Assembly (NCBI GenBank): GCA_022495005.1
Contig: JAGYXB010001412.1
Coordinates: 62,001 to 126,000 of the forward strand
Source of the DNA: Rhyacophila brunnea
Taxonomy: Eukaryota; Arthropoda; Insecta; Trichoptera; Rhyacophilidae
Length of the DNA stretch: 64,000 nt
Direction of reading: 5' to 3'
A program made the translations under genes and the position numbers. Position 1 is the first letter of the stretch; each line of letters starts with the position of its first letter. Below the pieces are notes generated by a model. The model worked only from the letters and a program-made list of their open reading frames with translations, made no database searches and was not told the origin of the DNA. Positions 43,079-54,112 of the stretch are shown here, piece by piece.

Positions 43079-43240
43079 CAAACTTATCTAAAGAACGGTC
43101 AAAATGGAACTACGAACTACCAAATGGACGCCATTTTGAAAACGTCATTCGGATGTCAGATTCTGTCCAGTTGCGAGTCTTGATTGGGTAGTTTTCAACT
43201 GAGGTTCCCCCGTCCATTCTTTAGATAAGTTTTAGGTCTG
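43079..43240. mobile_element. Tc1/mariner-like MITE (TA flanked)
   Basis: Left CAAACTTATCTAAAGAACGG; right, read inward, CAGACCTAAAACTTATCTAA then AGAATGG. TA flanks both ends (43077-43078 and 43241-43242). About 162 bp with no coding capacity. Class inferred from the TA sites. Confidence 0.5.
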
Positions 43241-43747
43241 TATAGTATCATCCACGTAACTTTGCAATTGTACACAGTGACAAGATTTGTGTGTAATACG
43301 CACTCCGTATTAGTGTATTAGTAAATTCCAGGCGCCTGATTGGCTGATTTCATCAAATGTTTCAAAATAATTAAAAAAAAAAAATCGGTGTGTGTACTTA
43401 TGTACGCGCGTTAGAAGTTATACTTCTTTAGCGTAATAAAACAAAAACAAAACTTGTGATAAAGTAGATTCTTCGACTAGCTCTTAATTATCTTGTTAAA
43501 TTACACACTCAAGGAAAAGGACCGCTTATTGGAACGCCGTTGGTTTATTTCTATACACTTTAACTTATATTATTAAATTATTTATCGTTGTTTTTATTTT
43601 CAAAGTAACAACTGCCACTATGACCTTTAATAGTTTGTTTACGTAAGGAATTGCAAATGGCCGACAATAATAAATTCGCTGCCTAGGCAACGGAACAATC
43701 TAAACTATAATATTATACTGTATAATCGTCATGATTACAATATCATA

Positions 43748-43815
43748 CTGTGGCGTAAAGGCAGTGCGTTCGGCTGATAACCGAACAATCGGTGGTTCGA
43801 ATCCAATCGAGTGCG
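43748..43815 (+). other. tRNA-like sequence (pseudo-tRNA or SINE head)
   Basis: TGGCGTAAAGGCAGTGCG resembles an A box; TTCGG-CTGATAA-CCGAA is a perfect 5-bp anticodon stem with loop anticodon GAT; GGTGGTTCGAATCC contains a B box. The acceptor stem does not pair and the T stem is imperfect, so I do not call a functional tRNA-Ile. Confidence 0.4.
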
Positions 43816-44507
43816 TTTATTTTTGTCTGAAAAAATAAATTATGTGGTGACATGTCACACGTCAACAATACACTCTGATCTGATTTTCCAAATGCGCCTA
43901 AAGAAGTATAACTTCAAAAAATCTATTCCAAATTGCAAGGTTACATGGAGGGTAGTATACGCGACACGCATCTCAATATAATCACAATTTTAATGTTGTC
44001 ATGCCATCTTGTCGGTTTTTCATTTATTTAATGCGAATTCAAAAAAATAAATGTAGGTTTAAAAAATATATATTATGTAGGCATGTATTCACAACATTTT
44101 TTTAATATTCATAAGGAAATCCCACCCGTACTAATTCTCCCTCAAAAGTTAGCGTCAAATCCTTTAGTCTTTAACCGCGAACAAAACCCGTCGCTGGCTT
44201 AAAGTAAACATGATAAATTATGTTATTTTGGCTTTACAGAAAGGCGTAAAGTCAGAATCAAATTTGTTTTCGTTTTAAATCTTAATAGTGCGTTGCGATT
44301 TTTTTTCTCATTATTTACGCGGAAAAACGAGGAGGTGTCACTATAAAACACCTTTTTGAAATAAGCTGAATTTTGCTTTTAAACGTCCGTTTAAAAAAAA
44401 ATACAAACAGGAACGGAGATGGAATTGTAATTTATCATTACACATCGTAAAATTACTATTTTAAAACAATTTCCTTGGTTGCCGTCTACTGGAGGATTCG
44501 ACACTGC
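43816..44507. other. METTL25 intron 2, featureless part
   Basis: AT-rich intronic DNA with no supported feature. Confidence 0.4.
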
Positions 44508-44515
44508 TATTGTGC

Positions 44516-45019
44516 GAGTGGCGAAGGGTGAAAGTAGGCTGTTAAGATCCGACATAAATAGTGCACATTAAACTTTGTTAGTCATACGTATTTGTGTTTA
44601 TTGAATGATGATGGTGTCGGTTAGTTTTTTTAAATCAATTAAACCCTTCCTAAATAGTTTTGGTATATTTTGGGCGACACGACAAAATTCTGCATACTTT
44701 TTCATTCAAACTTATTTGTTTTCGTCGTTGGTTCATTTTTTTAAATTTATTAAGCCCTGCGTAAACTAAACTATAATAAATAAAAAATATTATATCTATA
44801 AAATATTCAAAGTTATGTATGATTTAATAGATTAATTTTGGATATATAGATAGATGAGTATTTTTTGACTAGAATCTATTATGGCTTGGTTTAAAACTTA
44901 CCAACACCATCTGTAAACTGTAGTCTTATTTCAATGAAAACAAATACGCATGACTGACAAAGTTTAGTGTGCACTATTTATGGTGGATTTTAACAGCCTA
45001 TCTCCACCCTTCGTCACTG
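44516..45019. mobile_element. hAT MITE family H2 copy (TSD lost)
   Basis: Left GAGTGGCGAAGGGTGAAAGT then AGGCTGTTAA; the right end, read inward, is CAGTGACGAAGGGTGGAGAT then AGGCTGTTAA. 504 bp. The interior matches the 51500 and 35602 copies. Flanking 8-mers do not match, so the duplication has decayed or the ends were altered. Confidence 0.7.
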
Positions 45020-45237
45020 TCCGATGGAGAGCGATCATAGGTACCTATACGCTATATTCAGTGAACACAACAATAATGGAAAGTTTGCTACCTTCTAAGT
45101 GTGGTTGTAAGATGGTACGATCCTCTAGTGTGGAGAAATATGGGCTAAACTTAAACACATGCTACAGAATATGTTCACATTATAATATGCGGTATAGTTT
45201 GTTATGTAAACGAAACGTGCATTCAATATTAATAGCG

Positions 45238-45370
45238 GCGATTATCTTTGACGCAAGTAACGCAATCGATTCGTCAGAAAATTTAAAAGGGGGCCTCCAA
45301 ACAGTTCAAGCCAGTCATGAAATTATTAAATTATACCAACATCTATAAAAGTATGTGTAGGTTTATTTTT
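45238..45370 (+). repeat. Dispersed repeat family F, copy 1 (partner 50402-50535)
   Basis: Same-orientation match to 50402-50535. The reading frame is conserved between them: FDASNAIDSSENLKGGLQTV here and FNAKNTIDSSEDFKGGLETV there. That could reflect common descent of a transposon coding remnant. Both copies lie near H2 hAT sequence. Identity unknown. Confidence 0.5.
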
Positions 45371-45508
45371 TAATAATATCGATTTAGATTTCACATAACA
45401 ACCGCTATATATTTCAACAATATTAAAATCAGTGACGTTCAGTAAGAGTATGTAGACCATGCGTTGCTAAGAAACAGCAAATTAAGGCAGAAATTGTACA
45501 CATTACAT

Positions 45509-45741
45509 CCCGACCTTATCCGATCCTAATAAGATCATATGGGCCTCCACAGAGTAGAGGTTTGTATTAGCAGATTTTGTTTTTACGAGAAATGGATGTC
45601 AGCCACTTGCTCAACCTATTAGGTCCATACTCTGACTCAAACACAAATTGAAAAAAAATATGTGTATTTGCCAGACCCATGATTCGAACCTGGGACCCAC
45701 GACGCTATAGGCCGACGCTTAAGCCGCGCGGTCATCGTGGG
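45509..45741 (-). mobile_element. tRNA-derived SINE, full length with 14-bp TSD
   Basis: Minus-strand full copy: head CGATGACCGCGCGGCTTAAG, B box GGTTCGAATCATGG, the body including GGTTGAGCAAGTGGCTGAC, and the tail CTCTGTGGAGGCCCATATGA with GGATCGGATAAGGTCGGG. The target TGTACACATTACAT is duplicated exactly at 45495-45508 and 45742-45755. Confidence 0.9.
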
Positions 45742-45858
45742 TGTACACATTACATACCTACATCTTTTATAGTAGATTTCATGGATTTTTTTATCGAATT
45801 TGTTCGGTGCGTCGGTCCTATACGTCTATAATATTTGAGGACATTCAGGGGGTATTGT

Positions 45859-46452
45859 CAGTGATTTCCCGTGGGGTTAGGCAGATTGAGCGTCGCTTGA
45901 GGGCGGCAGTTAAGCAAAGGGCGGCAAATCGAGGAGAATCACCAAGTATATCTATATATAGAAATAGCTACCTAAACTTAGTAATAACGGAAATATCTTT
46001 CCACTAAAAAATTCAGCTCACTGGTTGGAAACAAAATGTATTAATTAGGTAGGTACTATACAAGTTTTAACAGGATTTTTTTGTCGGGTTCGCGATGTCT
46101 AGTTTACTTCCATTGTCCTTGGACGTCACGTTCTTGGTGAACAGCAATGACACGTGCATACGTAATTTAAAATTTATCCAAATATGTTTGCCAATCACTC
46201 GCGAGTTTTGGAAGTTGTCAAGTGTATTTTTAAATGTACCTATCTGAAACCGTAGACTCGCAATATTGTCTATTGAAGTAGAGATGGTATTTAAATTAGA
46301 TTTAGTGGTGTATATATATTGTTAGTAATGTATTCATTCAAAACATTTCTTAGATATTGGAGTCATGAAAGGATGATATAAACTACTGTATGTAAAATAT
46401 GGCGGCATTTTGGCACTGCCTAGGGGCGGCATCATGTCTAGGGACATCACTG
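45859..46452 (+). mobile_element. hAT MITE family H1, copy 2, perfect 8-bp TSD
   Basis: Begins CAGTGATTTCCCGTGGGGTT and ends TCTAGGGACATCACTG; 594 bp. The target ggtattgt is exactly duplicated at 45851-45858 and 46453-46460. The interior matches 53193-53583 in the same orientation and 21600 and 47854 inverted. Non-autonomous: no transposase remnant. Confidence 0.9.
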
Positions 46453-46460
46453 GGTATTGT

Positions 46461-47249
46461 ATTAAAACCCTTTGACTGCTACGATGTTGTGCAAAATCCG
46501 GTCGAGGATTGCTACCAATAATTGTCGATAAATTAAAGTATTGTATTATTTTTAGACACCTTACCACTCTAATTGATTCTGCGAAATCGGAATATTATGA
46601 AAACACGTTTCGTAATTAATGTATCGTTTTGAATAGATAACGAGGCAAGTAATTGACATATCTCTTTCTCGCTCTATCATACGGGCGATCGCGAGAGCGA
46701 GCGAAATGCACGATCCGCGCACAGAGTTTTGATTTTTATCAGTTATTGGAAACAATCGGTCATGCCACACGAGGGATAATACAAAGTAGTGGAATTAGGA
46801 AACTACCCGGCTGAAAAGAAAACTTTTGCATGGTGGCCTGGTTAAAAGATCGCGTGCAATATGCATGATTTGTGAAAAAGGTCTTCATAGTGTTTGTTTA
46901 TTGGAACATTTAAAATATGTATTGCAAATGATTTTATTTCATTATTTTTTTATAAATGAAACTGTTTTTATATAGCACAAATACACTACTTTAAACACTG
47001 AGTTGAGTAAAAGTCTTTCCCATTATTTCAAATGCATAAAATAAAATAAAACATTGTCCTTCCACCAAGAATTTGACTGTAAACAAATTTTTATATGGTA
47101 AACTGAAATTTGTATTTGGAATTGTTTTTATTGTAAAAAGGGTGATGCCATGAAAAAAAATACAATAGTTATAAGTTCTAAACCTACCCAGTCACAAAAC
47201 ATATATGAATCGGGTTATATTACACAACAATACAACTAAATAGATAAAC
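46461..47249. other. METTL25 intron 2, featureless part
   Basis: AT-rich; a minus-strand open frame at 46561-46770 shows no known motif and is not called. Confidence 0.4.
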
Positions 47250-47395
47250 AATGTTTCGTACCACTGGTGCAGTAGTATGTTCCCAAATTAACTTAACATT
47301 TCAGGCATTAAAAGCAAAACGACGATCGTTGTTAGCATTTCTGGCCATTATCAAAACAACGATATATCGTTGCGTAGCATTCTAAGGGTTTTAAC
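47250..47395 (+). repeat. Dispersed repeat, copy 2 (partner 5280-5425)
   Basis: Diverged same-orientation match to 5280-5425 with the same order of blocks (GTTCCCAA, GATCGTTGTTAGCATTTCTG, GATATATCGTTGCGTAGCAT). Unclassified. Confidence 0.5.
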
Positions 47396-47853
47396 TGTGT
47401 TTATTGACTTGCTCCTCATTTAGTCATAAACCAAAACTGATGTCAAAGTATTAATTAGTTTATGGCGAATGGCGTTCGCATTTCCGTATATTTCCGCATG
47501 CGAATATTTTTCCTAGATAGTTGCTCGTTCACCTGCGGATAATCCTATAATTCTTGTACCGGTCGGTAATCTGACAGATGCCATTTTCTAACTCCAAGAT
47601 AGAGTCTCGAGCTGTTGGCCTGATCTAGCATTGCCCTTTCATTCATTTTAGACTTGTACATAAAAATGGAATATTGCAGCGACCTTCGAAAATACATACT
47701 TAGTTGTTCTTCTGAATATTCTTCAATCTTTATGTTCATGTGAGAACAATGTTAATTATTATGACATATTTTTTTGAAATGCTCGTTACTAGATACTTTT
47801 TGGAATTTGAGAAAATCTAGCATTTTTTTCTGCCATTAATTGGCGTATTTTCT

Positions 47854-48610
47854 CAGTGATGTCCCTAGACATAATGCCGCCCCTAGGCAGCGCCAAAATG
47901 CCACCACAGTATTTTTTAACATCCTTTCATGATTCCAATATCTAAGAAATGTGTTGTATGCTTAGACTATAGATACATCTAAACGCCACCCGTTGCATTG
48001 CTAAATGAAGCCGCGTGCCTTGCGTTTGGTATGTGGGCAAACGAACGCATTCGTCTACAAATGTTCAAGACCATAGACCATTTCGCTAGTGCTCGCACTA
48101 GACGCTCAGAATTAAAATATAATTTTCTATTTTTTTACGTTATTAAGCGGTCAAAAGTTGTATGGATACATTACTAACAAAATATATACATATCTACCAC
48201 TAAAACATACAAAATTAAATTTATATATATTTTTTCGCTAAGAATTTGGATTTTTTTGACGTTGGTAATTTAGTGGTTTGTTACATGTCATTTTTGCGAT
48301 ACATCAATTTGCTGTCTTGAGGAATTACGGCGCACTGGGTTAATAAGTTAGACTGTAATTATTCTCAAATCTGCACGTGTCATTTCTGGTTACCGATGAC
48401 GTCGAAGGAAGTGTACTAGACATCGCGAACCCGACAAAAATTACAGTCCTGTTATACATTTTATGTTAATTAATACTTTTTGTTTTCGTTATTACTAGTC
48501 TAGGCAGGTATTTCTGTATATACCAAATGATTCTCCTAGATTTGCCGCCCTTCGAGTAACACCCGCCCCCAAGCGACGCTCAACCTGCCTACCCCCACGG
48601 GAAGTCACTG
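47854..48610 (-). mobile_element. hAT MITE family H1, copy 3, perfect 8-bp TSD
   Basis: Begins CAGTGATGTCCCTAGACATA and ends CGGGAAGTCACTG; 757 bp, longer than its sisters because of an internal insertion (47961-48156). The target tattttct is exactly duplicated at 47846-47853 and 48611-48618. Orientation is opposite to the 45859 copy. Confidence 0.9.
47961..48156. mobile_element. 196-bp insertion nested in hAT H1 copy 3
   Basis: Absent from the other H1 copies. Flanked by exact GTTGTATG duplications at 47953-47960 and 48157-48164. Its ends (CTTAGACTATAGATAC and GCGGTCAAAA) are not inverted repeats, so the class is open. The 8-bp duplication could suit hAT or a retroelement. Confidence 0.6.
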
Positions 48611-48757
48611 TATTTTCTTATCCTTTTGGCATAATATTTTTGTGAATGACAGTAAAGTTGACAACTCTGATCCCACTCATAGCAAATCTGCTCTGCTAAG
48701 TAAAAAAAAAAAGTTTTTTGGTTTTAGTGAAATGAGAACCTTTAAGTTTTAAATTGT

Positions 48758-48883
48758 CTTTTCTCTTATATTGTGTAAAATTATTGGATTGTTTTGATTT
48801 AATCTCTGTACTACTCTAATACACTGTATATTTGGAGATTATGTCAAAACAATTCAATAATTTTACACACTATAAGAGAAAAG
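48758..48883. repeat. Long perfect-like hairpin (about 49-bp arms)
   Basis: CTTTTCTCTTATATTGTGTA (48758) with AAATTATTGGATTGTTTTGA is mirrored by TCAAAACAATTCAATAATTT and TACACACTATAAGAGAAAAG up to 48883. Only a few mismatches over about 49 bp, with a loop under 40 bp. It may be a MITE or a hairpin-RNA source. Confidence 0.65.
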
Positions 48884-49318
48884 TTTACATAACAGATAAT
48901 AAATATAATTCCGATAGGCAATTTTCAATACACTACATTTTGATGCAGGGTTTTGATTGCGCGAGTGTCCTACAAAAATGAAACACGCATTATGCACGTG
49001 CAATACACCAATATTAAATGAGCGTCAATGCATAAACCGAGAGAAGTAGTTGTCCGGTATTCGACGCATGACGTATTCTTGACACGTGTTTAAGTTTATC
49101 CCTGATTATTCCTTACTCGAGATCGGTTACCTGCTACTCCTTACCCGTTAGGTATTTCAGTTCCCATTATTTCTGAGTTCCATGGAAAAGTTAGTTTAAA
49201 ATTTGGGTATCCATTTCACTAAAACCAGTGTCTTTTTTCTTAGCAAGGCAGAAAGCAGCTTGATTTAATATGCCGCGCCTGGAGACTACGCACAATTTTT
49301 TTAAATTCAGTATCCTGG
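48884..49318. other. METTL25 intron 2, featureless part
   Basis: No supported feature. Confidence 0.4.
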
Positions 49319-49693
49319 TGATACATCAGTGAAACGGCAAATAATTTTCAACTATAGGCGCGACGAAATTTTGGACTCGCTGCCATTCGGAGAGAGAACG
49401 TCGACCAGGAAACACGTCAATTTGTTTCGTGATGGCGACGGGCGTATTAATTCTTAAATCGTGTAAAGATGACTAAAAACATTACCCATTTACTTTAAAA
49501 AGAAAACATGTCAATGAATATATTATTATTATTACTGATAGAACAATAAACAGAACATTAAATGGACACATGTTGGATTTATATGACAAATTATATTTCG
49601 TTTGCTATGCGTCATTTGCACCCGCGACCCGCAATCCGCGCATCGCCTAGCCACGATATTTTTAGACCGTGCCTCAACTGAGGTATAGCCTTA
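49319..49693 (-). repeat. Dispersed repeat family B, copy 2 (inverted partner 19606-19980)
   Basis: Reverse complement of the 19606-19980 segment with high similarity end to end, from GATACATCAGTGAAACGGCA to CTCAACTGAGGTATAGCCTTA. It lies in METTL25 intron 2. Confidence 0.75.
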
Positions 49694-50401
49694 AGTATTT
49701 AATCATTATTATACGTAGACTAATGGAAATTATGTTAAGAGTCCAAATAGGCAATAAAATATTAAATAAGAAATATTGTATCCATCTGGGGATAGCTTTA
49801 TAAAATGCCATCGGTTGCTACTTAAACTGTCAAGGTACTCGAAAAGATTGTATTTTTATGACTCGTTTTTATGATACGACACGTGCGCTGCTGTTGTGTT
49901 TTTTAATTAAATTATATTCCGAAGGGGGGGAGGGCAGAGGGATTCCAATCTCGGACATCTTAAAAAAATGTGACCATAAAAAATATTAATGTTTCTTACT
50001 TTATTGTAGTGAATATCGGATTAAATTAGTAAAGTGTTTGTAGACGGTATATTTAAGAATTTATTAATTAATCTAGCTATATTTTGCATAATATATACCT
50101 TACTCGTTTATTATTCTTGTCAAATATCTATAAAAGTGATTGGATTATATCCAAAGGGAATCATAATAATATTATGACCTTTTTTAAATTACGCCATTAA
50201 TTGATAGCGATTCCAGAACTATGGCGATAGAAATATCGTTTGTATTATTTAAAAATAAAAAAAATGGGAGTCCTGCTTTGATATCTTGCGTTGGTACCAT
50301 AGATAAGATACTTAGTTGGTACTTAAAAAATTGTATGATTTCTCATGTAAAACTTCAAATTGCAACAAACTTTCGGCAGTAACTCCATATTTAGGCTCCA
50401 C
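49694..50401. other. METTL25 intron 2, featureless part
   Basis: AT-rich, no supported feature; includes a G run at about 49924-49931. Confidence 0.4.
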
Positions 50402-50535
50402 AGCGGCGATTTTTTTTAACGCAAAAAACACAATCGATTCGTCAGAAGATTTTAAAGGGGGCCTCGAAACAGTTCAAAACTGTCATATATTTATTATTAA
50501 ATTATAGCAAAATCTTAAAAATATGTGTAGATATT
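50402..50535 (+). repeat. Dispersed repeat family F, copy 2 (partner 45238-45370)
   Basis: Matches 45238-45370 including CAATCGATTCGTCAGAA, GGGGGCCTC and AAACAGTTCAA, with the same frame kept. The segment at 50610-50740 just downstream also matches 36385-36500 inside the H2 hAT element, so this area may be a truncated H2 relative. Confidence 0.5.
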
Positions 50536-51491
50536 TTTCACAAATTTTGTGTAACTAAGAACAACAGCTACATATTTGTACATACACAAAAGAATACACC
50601 ACTATTAAGTGTAACTTTAATACTTTGGACGCGGAAGACGCACACGGTGCGTAATGACCAGGCGGCCGATCGATGTAATTAACGTGCATTTTAAAGGGGG
50701 CAATTAAAATCTCATTATCTATTCAGCAGCGAAAGCGTTAATAAATAATTGGATAGAGAAGGGATACATTGTTGTTTTTACTAGTTGCGTAGATGGTTGT
50801 AATTCATGGATTTTTTTATCATGAGTGGCCTCAAAATGATGTCCCTAAATCCGCTCCATTTTTATAGAAGTTAGTTATCTTTAATTTTTTTAGTAAATTC
50901 ATATCCTTCACTTACTAACATAACACAAAAACATTCAATTGATTTTACGTATTGCTCTTAGTTACCACTATATGACCATATTTTCCCGACAATAATTGTC
51001 TTTTCTTAGAGTCACATAATAATATTATAAATGTAGTTGGCCATTTAAATTCAGTTAAAGTTTTGTTAGGTTAGTAAATTAAATCGAAAACAAACAGTTT
51101 AATAATTAATTGAAGTAGGTATTATATTTGAACTATGCATTTAAAGACCAAGCGACGTTTAGCTCAAACTATGAAAATATGTAATTACATTTAAAATTGT
51201 GTAAGTAATTTTTTTAAATAAAACAATCGACGCAATGGCGCTTTATTCAAAACTCAAAACATTCGTTTTTCAAATATAATCATAAAGAACATACGTACCT
51301 AATTGGAAAAACCTAAAAACATACATGTATTAGAAATAAATAAATAATAATATCGTGTATTGAAATACACATCTTTCGCTTGTCGGAAAAGTACTCATTT
51401 CAAGCTTCCGATGCAAGTCTCCTTCATGCGAATAATTATGAATATGTTTCTAATGTGTAAAATCAATTGATTAATTAACCAATACACTATA
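50536..51491. other. METTL25 intron 2, partly H2-like then featureless
   Basis: 50610-50740 resembles the right portion of the 35602 hAT element (TTGGACGC, AAGACGC, AATTAAAATCTCATTATCTA-like, CAGCAG). The remainder is AT-rich and featureless. Confidence 0.4.
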
Positions 51492-51499
51492 CTACCTAC

Positions 51500-52080
51500 C
51501 AGTGGCGAAGGGTGGAGGTAGGCTGTCAATATCTGCCATAAATGGTGCACAGTAAACTTTGTCAGTCATACATACGTATATGTTTTCGTTGAAATAAGAC
51601 TAACATTTACAGATGGTGTTGGTTAGTTTTTAAAATTCAATTAAACCCTGCAATAACCGAGCCATAATAGATAATTAATAGTCAAAAAATACTCGCATAT
51701 CTATAAAATATCTAAAATTATGCAATTAAATCATACATAACTTTGAGTATTTTATAGATATAATAATATTTTTTTATCAATTATAGTTTGGTTTAGGCAG
51801 GGCTTAATGGGTTTAAAAAAATGAAGCAACAATATGCGTAATAGAAAACAAATAAGTATGAATGAAAAAGTGTGCACAATTTTGTCGTATCGCCCAAAAT
51901 ATACCAAAAAATATATGGTTTGGTTTAGGCAGGGTTTAATTGATTTTTAATAAACTAACCAATACCTTCTGTAAATAATAGTAGTCTTAGTTCAATAAAA
52001 ACAAATACGTATGACTAAAAAAGTGTAATGTGCATTATTTATGGCGTATATTGATAGCCTACGTCCACCCTTCGCTACTG
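51500..52080. mobile_element. hAT MITE family H2, best copy, 8-bp TSD
   Basis: 581 bp. Left CAGTGGCGAAGGGTGGAGGT then AGGCTGTCAATA; right, read inward, CAGTAGCGAAGGGTGGACGT then AGGCTATCAATA: about 29 of 32 matching. Target duplication ctacctac (51492-51499) and ctacctat (52081-52088), 7 of 8. The inside is itself roughly palindromic (TTAAGCCCTGCCTAAAC-type blocks in both orientations). No coding remnant. Confidence 0.85.
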
Positions 52081-52088
52081 CTACCTAT

Positions 52089-53184
52089 CTACCTCATTGT
52101 AACATATATGTGCCATTAATTATAGCTATGAATAATATTGTATCATATTATAATATGTCAGTGACTTCCAATGGTAGACCTTTGAAACATTTTTAAATTC
52201 TCGGGGAATCCTTACCTACGTGAGATGACATATCGTCACTGTTCTGGCAGAAGACACAAATTCGAAAAAATGACATATTGAATACCAAAATGTTCCTTAT
52301 TTCAAAATTTACCGTCTGGAAACCTTCTTAATAAATAAACAGTCTTTATTTTAAAGTCATCATTTATACGGTTACTTGATAAAATCACATGATAGACCAT
52401 TATTTAAAACTTTTTAACAACTTCAAAGTCAAACTACTCAAAACTAGTATTCTCCAGTTAGTGTGTTCTGCCAGAACAGAGACGATATACATATGTTTTT
52501 TGTTTTCGTGTTCCTGAATGAATGTTGACTCCTATCAAGGGTTCTAGTTATGTCTCTCCAGCGATTCCTGCGTTCTGCCGTTCGCGTGGCTGACGTTAAT
52601 GAGAAACTTGTAGCGTCCTTCTGCGTTGACCCTCGATGTTTATGCTTACGATGTGTTTTTCCAAATTATTGTGTTCTCTTCTTATTATGTTACTCGATCT
52701 TTCATGAGAACGGAGGTATTCGTCATCTTTGCGTCCATATAATCCTTATCATGTAACATAATATTGTTATGGACACATAATAAATTAAAGCCCGTAAAAC
52801 GATTTCGCAAGCTTTTTTAAATTCTCGCTGAAACGTGTTTGGGAATCACTGGACTATGGATACTCCTGCCAATTTATAAAAAGCATTTTTCACTATTTAC
52901 TATTCTTCCGTTTCCATTCCTTACACAATCCGGTTAAGAAATGGCTGCCATCCAAAGAATTTTGACTATAGATAAAAGGAACCTAAAATTATTTAGCAAG
53001 CGCGTAAAGCATGGTCAAGTTGGTAAACTTCACAAATATGAGCAATGGTTTCCATTTTTTATGTTCATTATGATTACTTACTCGATTTCAGTTATAAACT
53101 GTTTTAAACAAATTGTATAGGATTTTTCATATGCCAAAGTGTAATATTACTGGCTGCTTATGTACTAATCTTGACCGATTGTCT
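52089..53184. other. METTL25 intron 2, with one hAT-type terminus
   Basis: At 52800-52851 the minus strand reads CAGTGATTCCCAAACACGTT then TCAGCGAGAATTT, a hAT-like end. A weak partner CAGTGACTTCC occurs at 52154, but flanks do not match, so no element is called. An open frame at 52550-52756 is not supported. Confidence 0.4.
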
Positions 53185-53192
53185 TATATATG

Positions 53193-53583
53193 CAGTGACG
53201 TCCCGTGGGGGTAGGCAGATTGAGCGTCGCTTGGGGGCGGCAGTTACTCGAAGGGCGGCAAATCGAGGAGAATCATTTGGAATATATATAAATAGCTATC
53301 CAAACTTAATAATAACGAAAATATCATTAAAAAATTCAGCTTACTGGTTTTGTCGGGTTCGCAACATCTAGTTTACTTCCGTTGCCCTTCTACGTCCTTG
53401 GTAACCAAAAACAACACGTGCAGATTTGCGAGTAATTACAGTCTGATATTTTGTTAGTAATGTATCCATACAATACATTTCCTAGATATTGGACTCATGA
53501 AAGGATGATAAAAATACTTTATAAAAAATGGGGCGACATTTTCCCGCTGCCTAGGGGCGGCATTTTATCTTGGGACATCACTG
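53193..53583 (+). mobile_element. hAT MITE family H1, copy 4, 8-bp TSD
   Basis: Begins CAGTGACGTCCCGTGGGGGT and ends TTGGGACATCACTG; 391 bp, the shortest of the four, lacking part of the middle. Target duplication tatatatg (53185-53192) and tgtatatg (53584-53591), 7 of 8. Same orientation as the 45859 copy. Confidence 0.85.
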
Positions 53584-53810
53584 TGTATATGCCCTGCAAA
53601 TTGGCAAATAAATGTCATAGCAGTAGTATGAAGTTCTCTACAAATGAACCTGCAATTCGAAGTAATTTTTACATAATTTAAACAGTCTCCAATCAATTTA
53701 AGTGGTCCCTTTTTGAATAAATTTCATACATTTAAGCTCCGCTCCATCTCTATAGAATGAAGTTTTTAATATCTTTGCTACCATTCTTTTAAATCGCGTT
53801 AATGACACCA

Positions 53811-54112
53811 GCGCATCTATTCTATACACAAGACTGCTATCGTCAGCTGTAGAGGATAGTTTTTCATATTTTTATATCGAAGTATTAGCACTTACTGTAA
53901 CAATTATTACAATAAGTTAGTTGTAATTAATGCAATAAGTGGTATGTTTTAACAGCATCTCTCTTGGCTGTGCTAAATTTTAGAGCCAGGTGGACAGTTT
54001 TGACTGTTTAGACGGCTAACTTATTGTAACAATTATAATACTTCGATACAAACATATGAAAAACTACCCTCGATAGCTGCCGATAGTAATCTTGTGTATA
54101 GAATAGATGCGC
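53811..54112. mobile_element. MITE with about 80-bp inverted ends next to METTL25 exon 3
   Basis: Left GCGCATCTATTCTATACACA followed by AGACTGCTATCG; right ...TAATCTTGTGTATAG and AATAGATGCGC. Similarity of the inverted arms continues through GATAGTTTTTCATAT and ATATCGAAGTATTA, about 80 bp. 302 bp total, no coding capacity, target duplication not obvious. It ends about 106 bp before the exon 3 acceptor. Confidence 0.75.

Noticed and set aside
43748..43815. Functional tRNA-Ile gene
   Set aside because: Anticodon stem is good but the acceptor stem does not pair and the T stem is imperfect; more likely a pseudo-tRNA or SINE head.
52154..52851. Complete hAT element
   Set aside because: A good CAGTGATTCCCAAAC end exists at the right, but the candidate left end is weak and the flanking 8-mers do not match.
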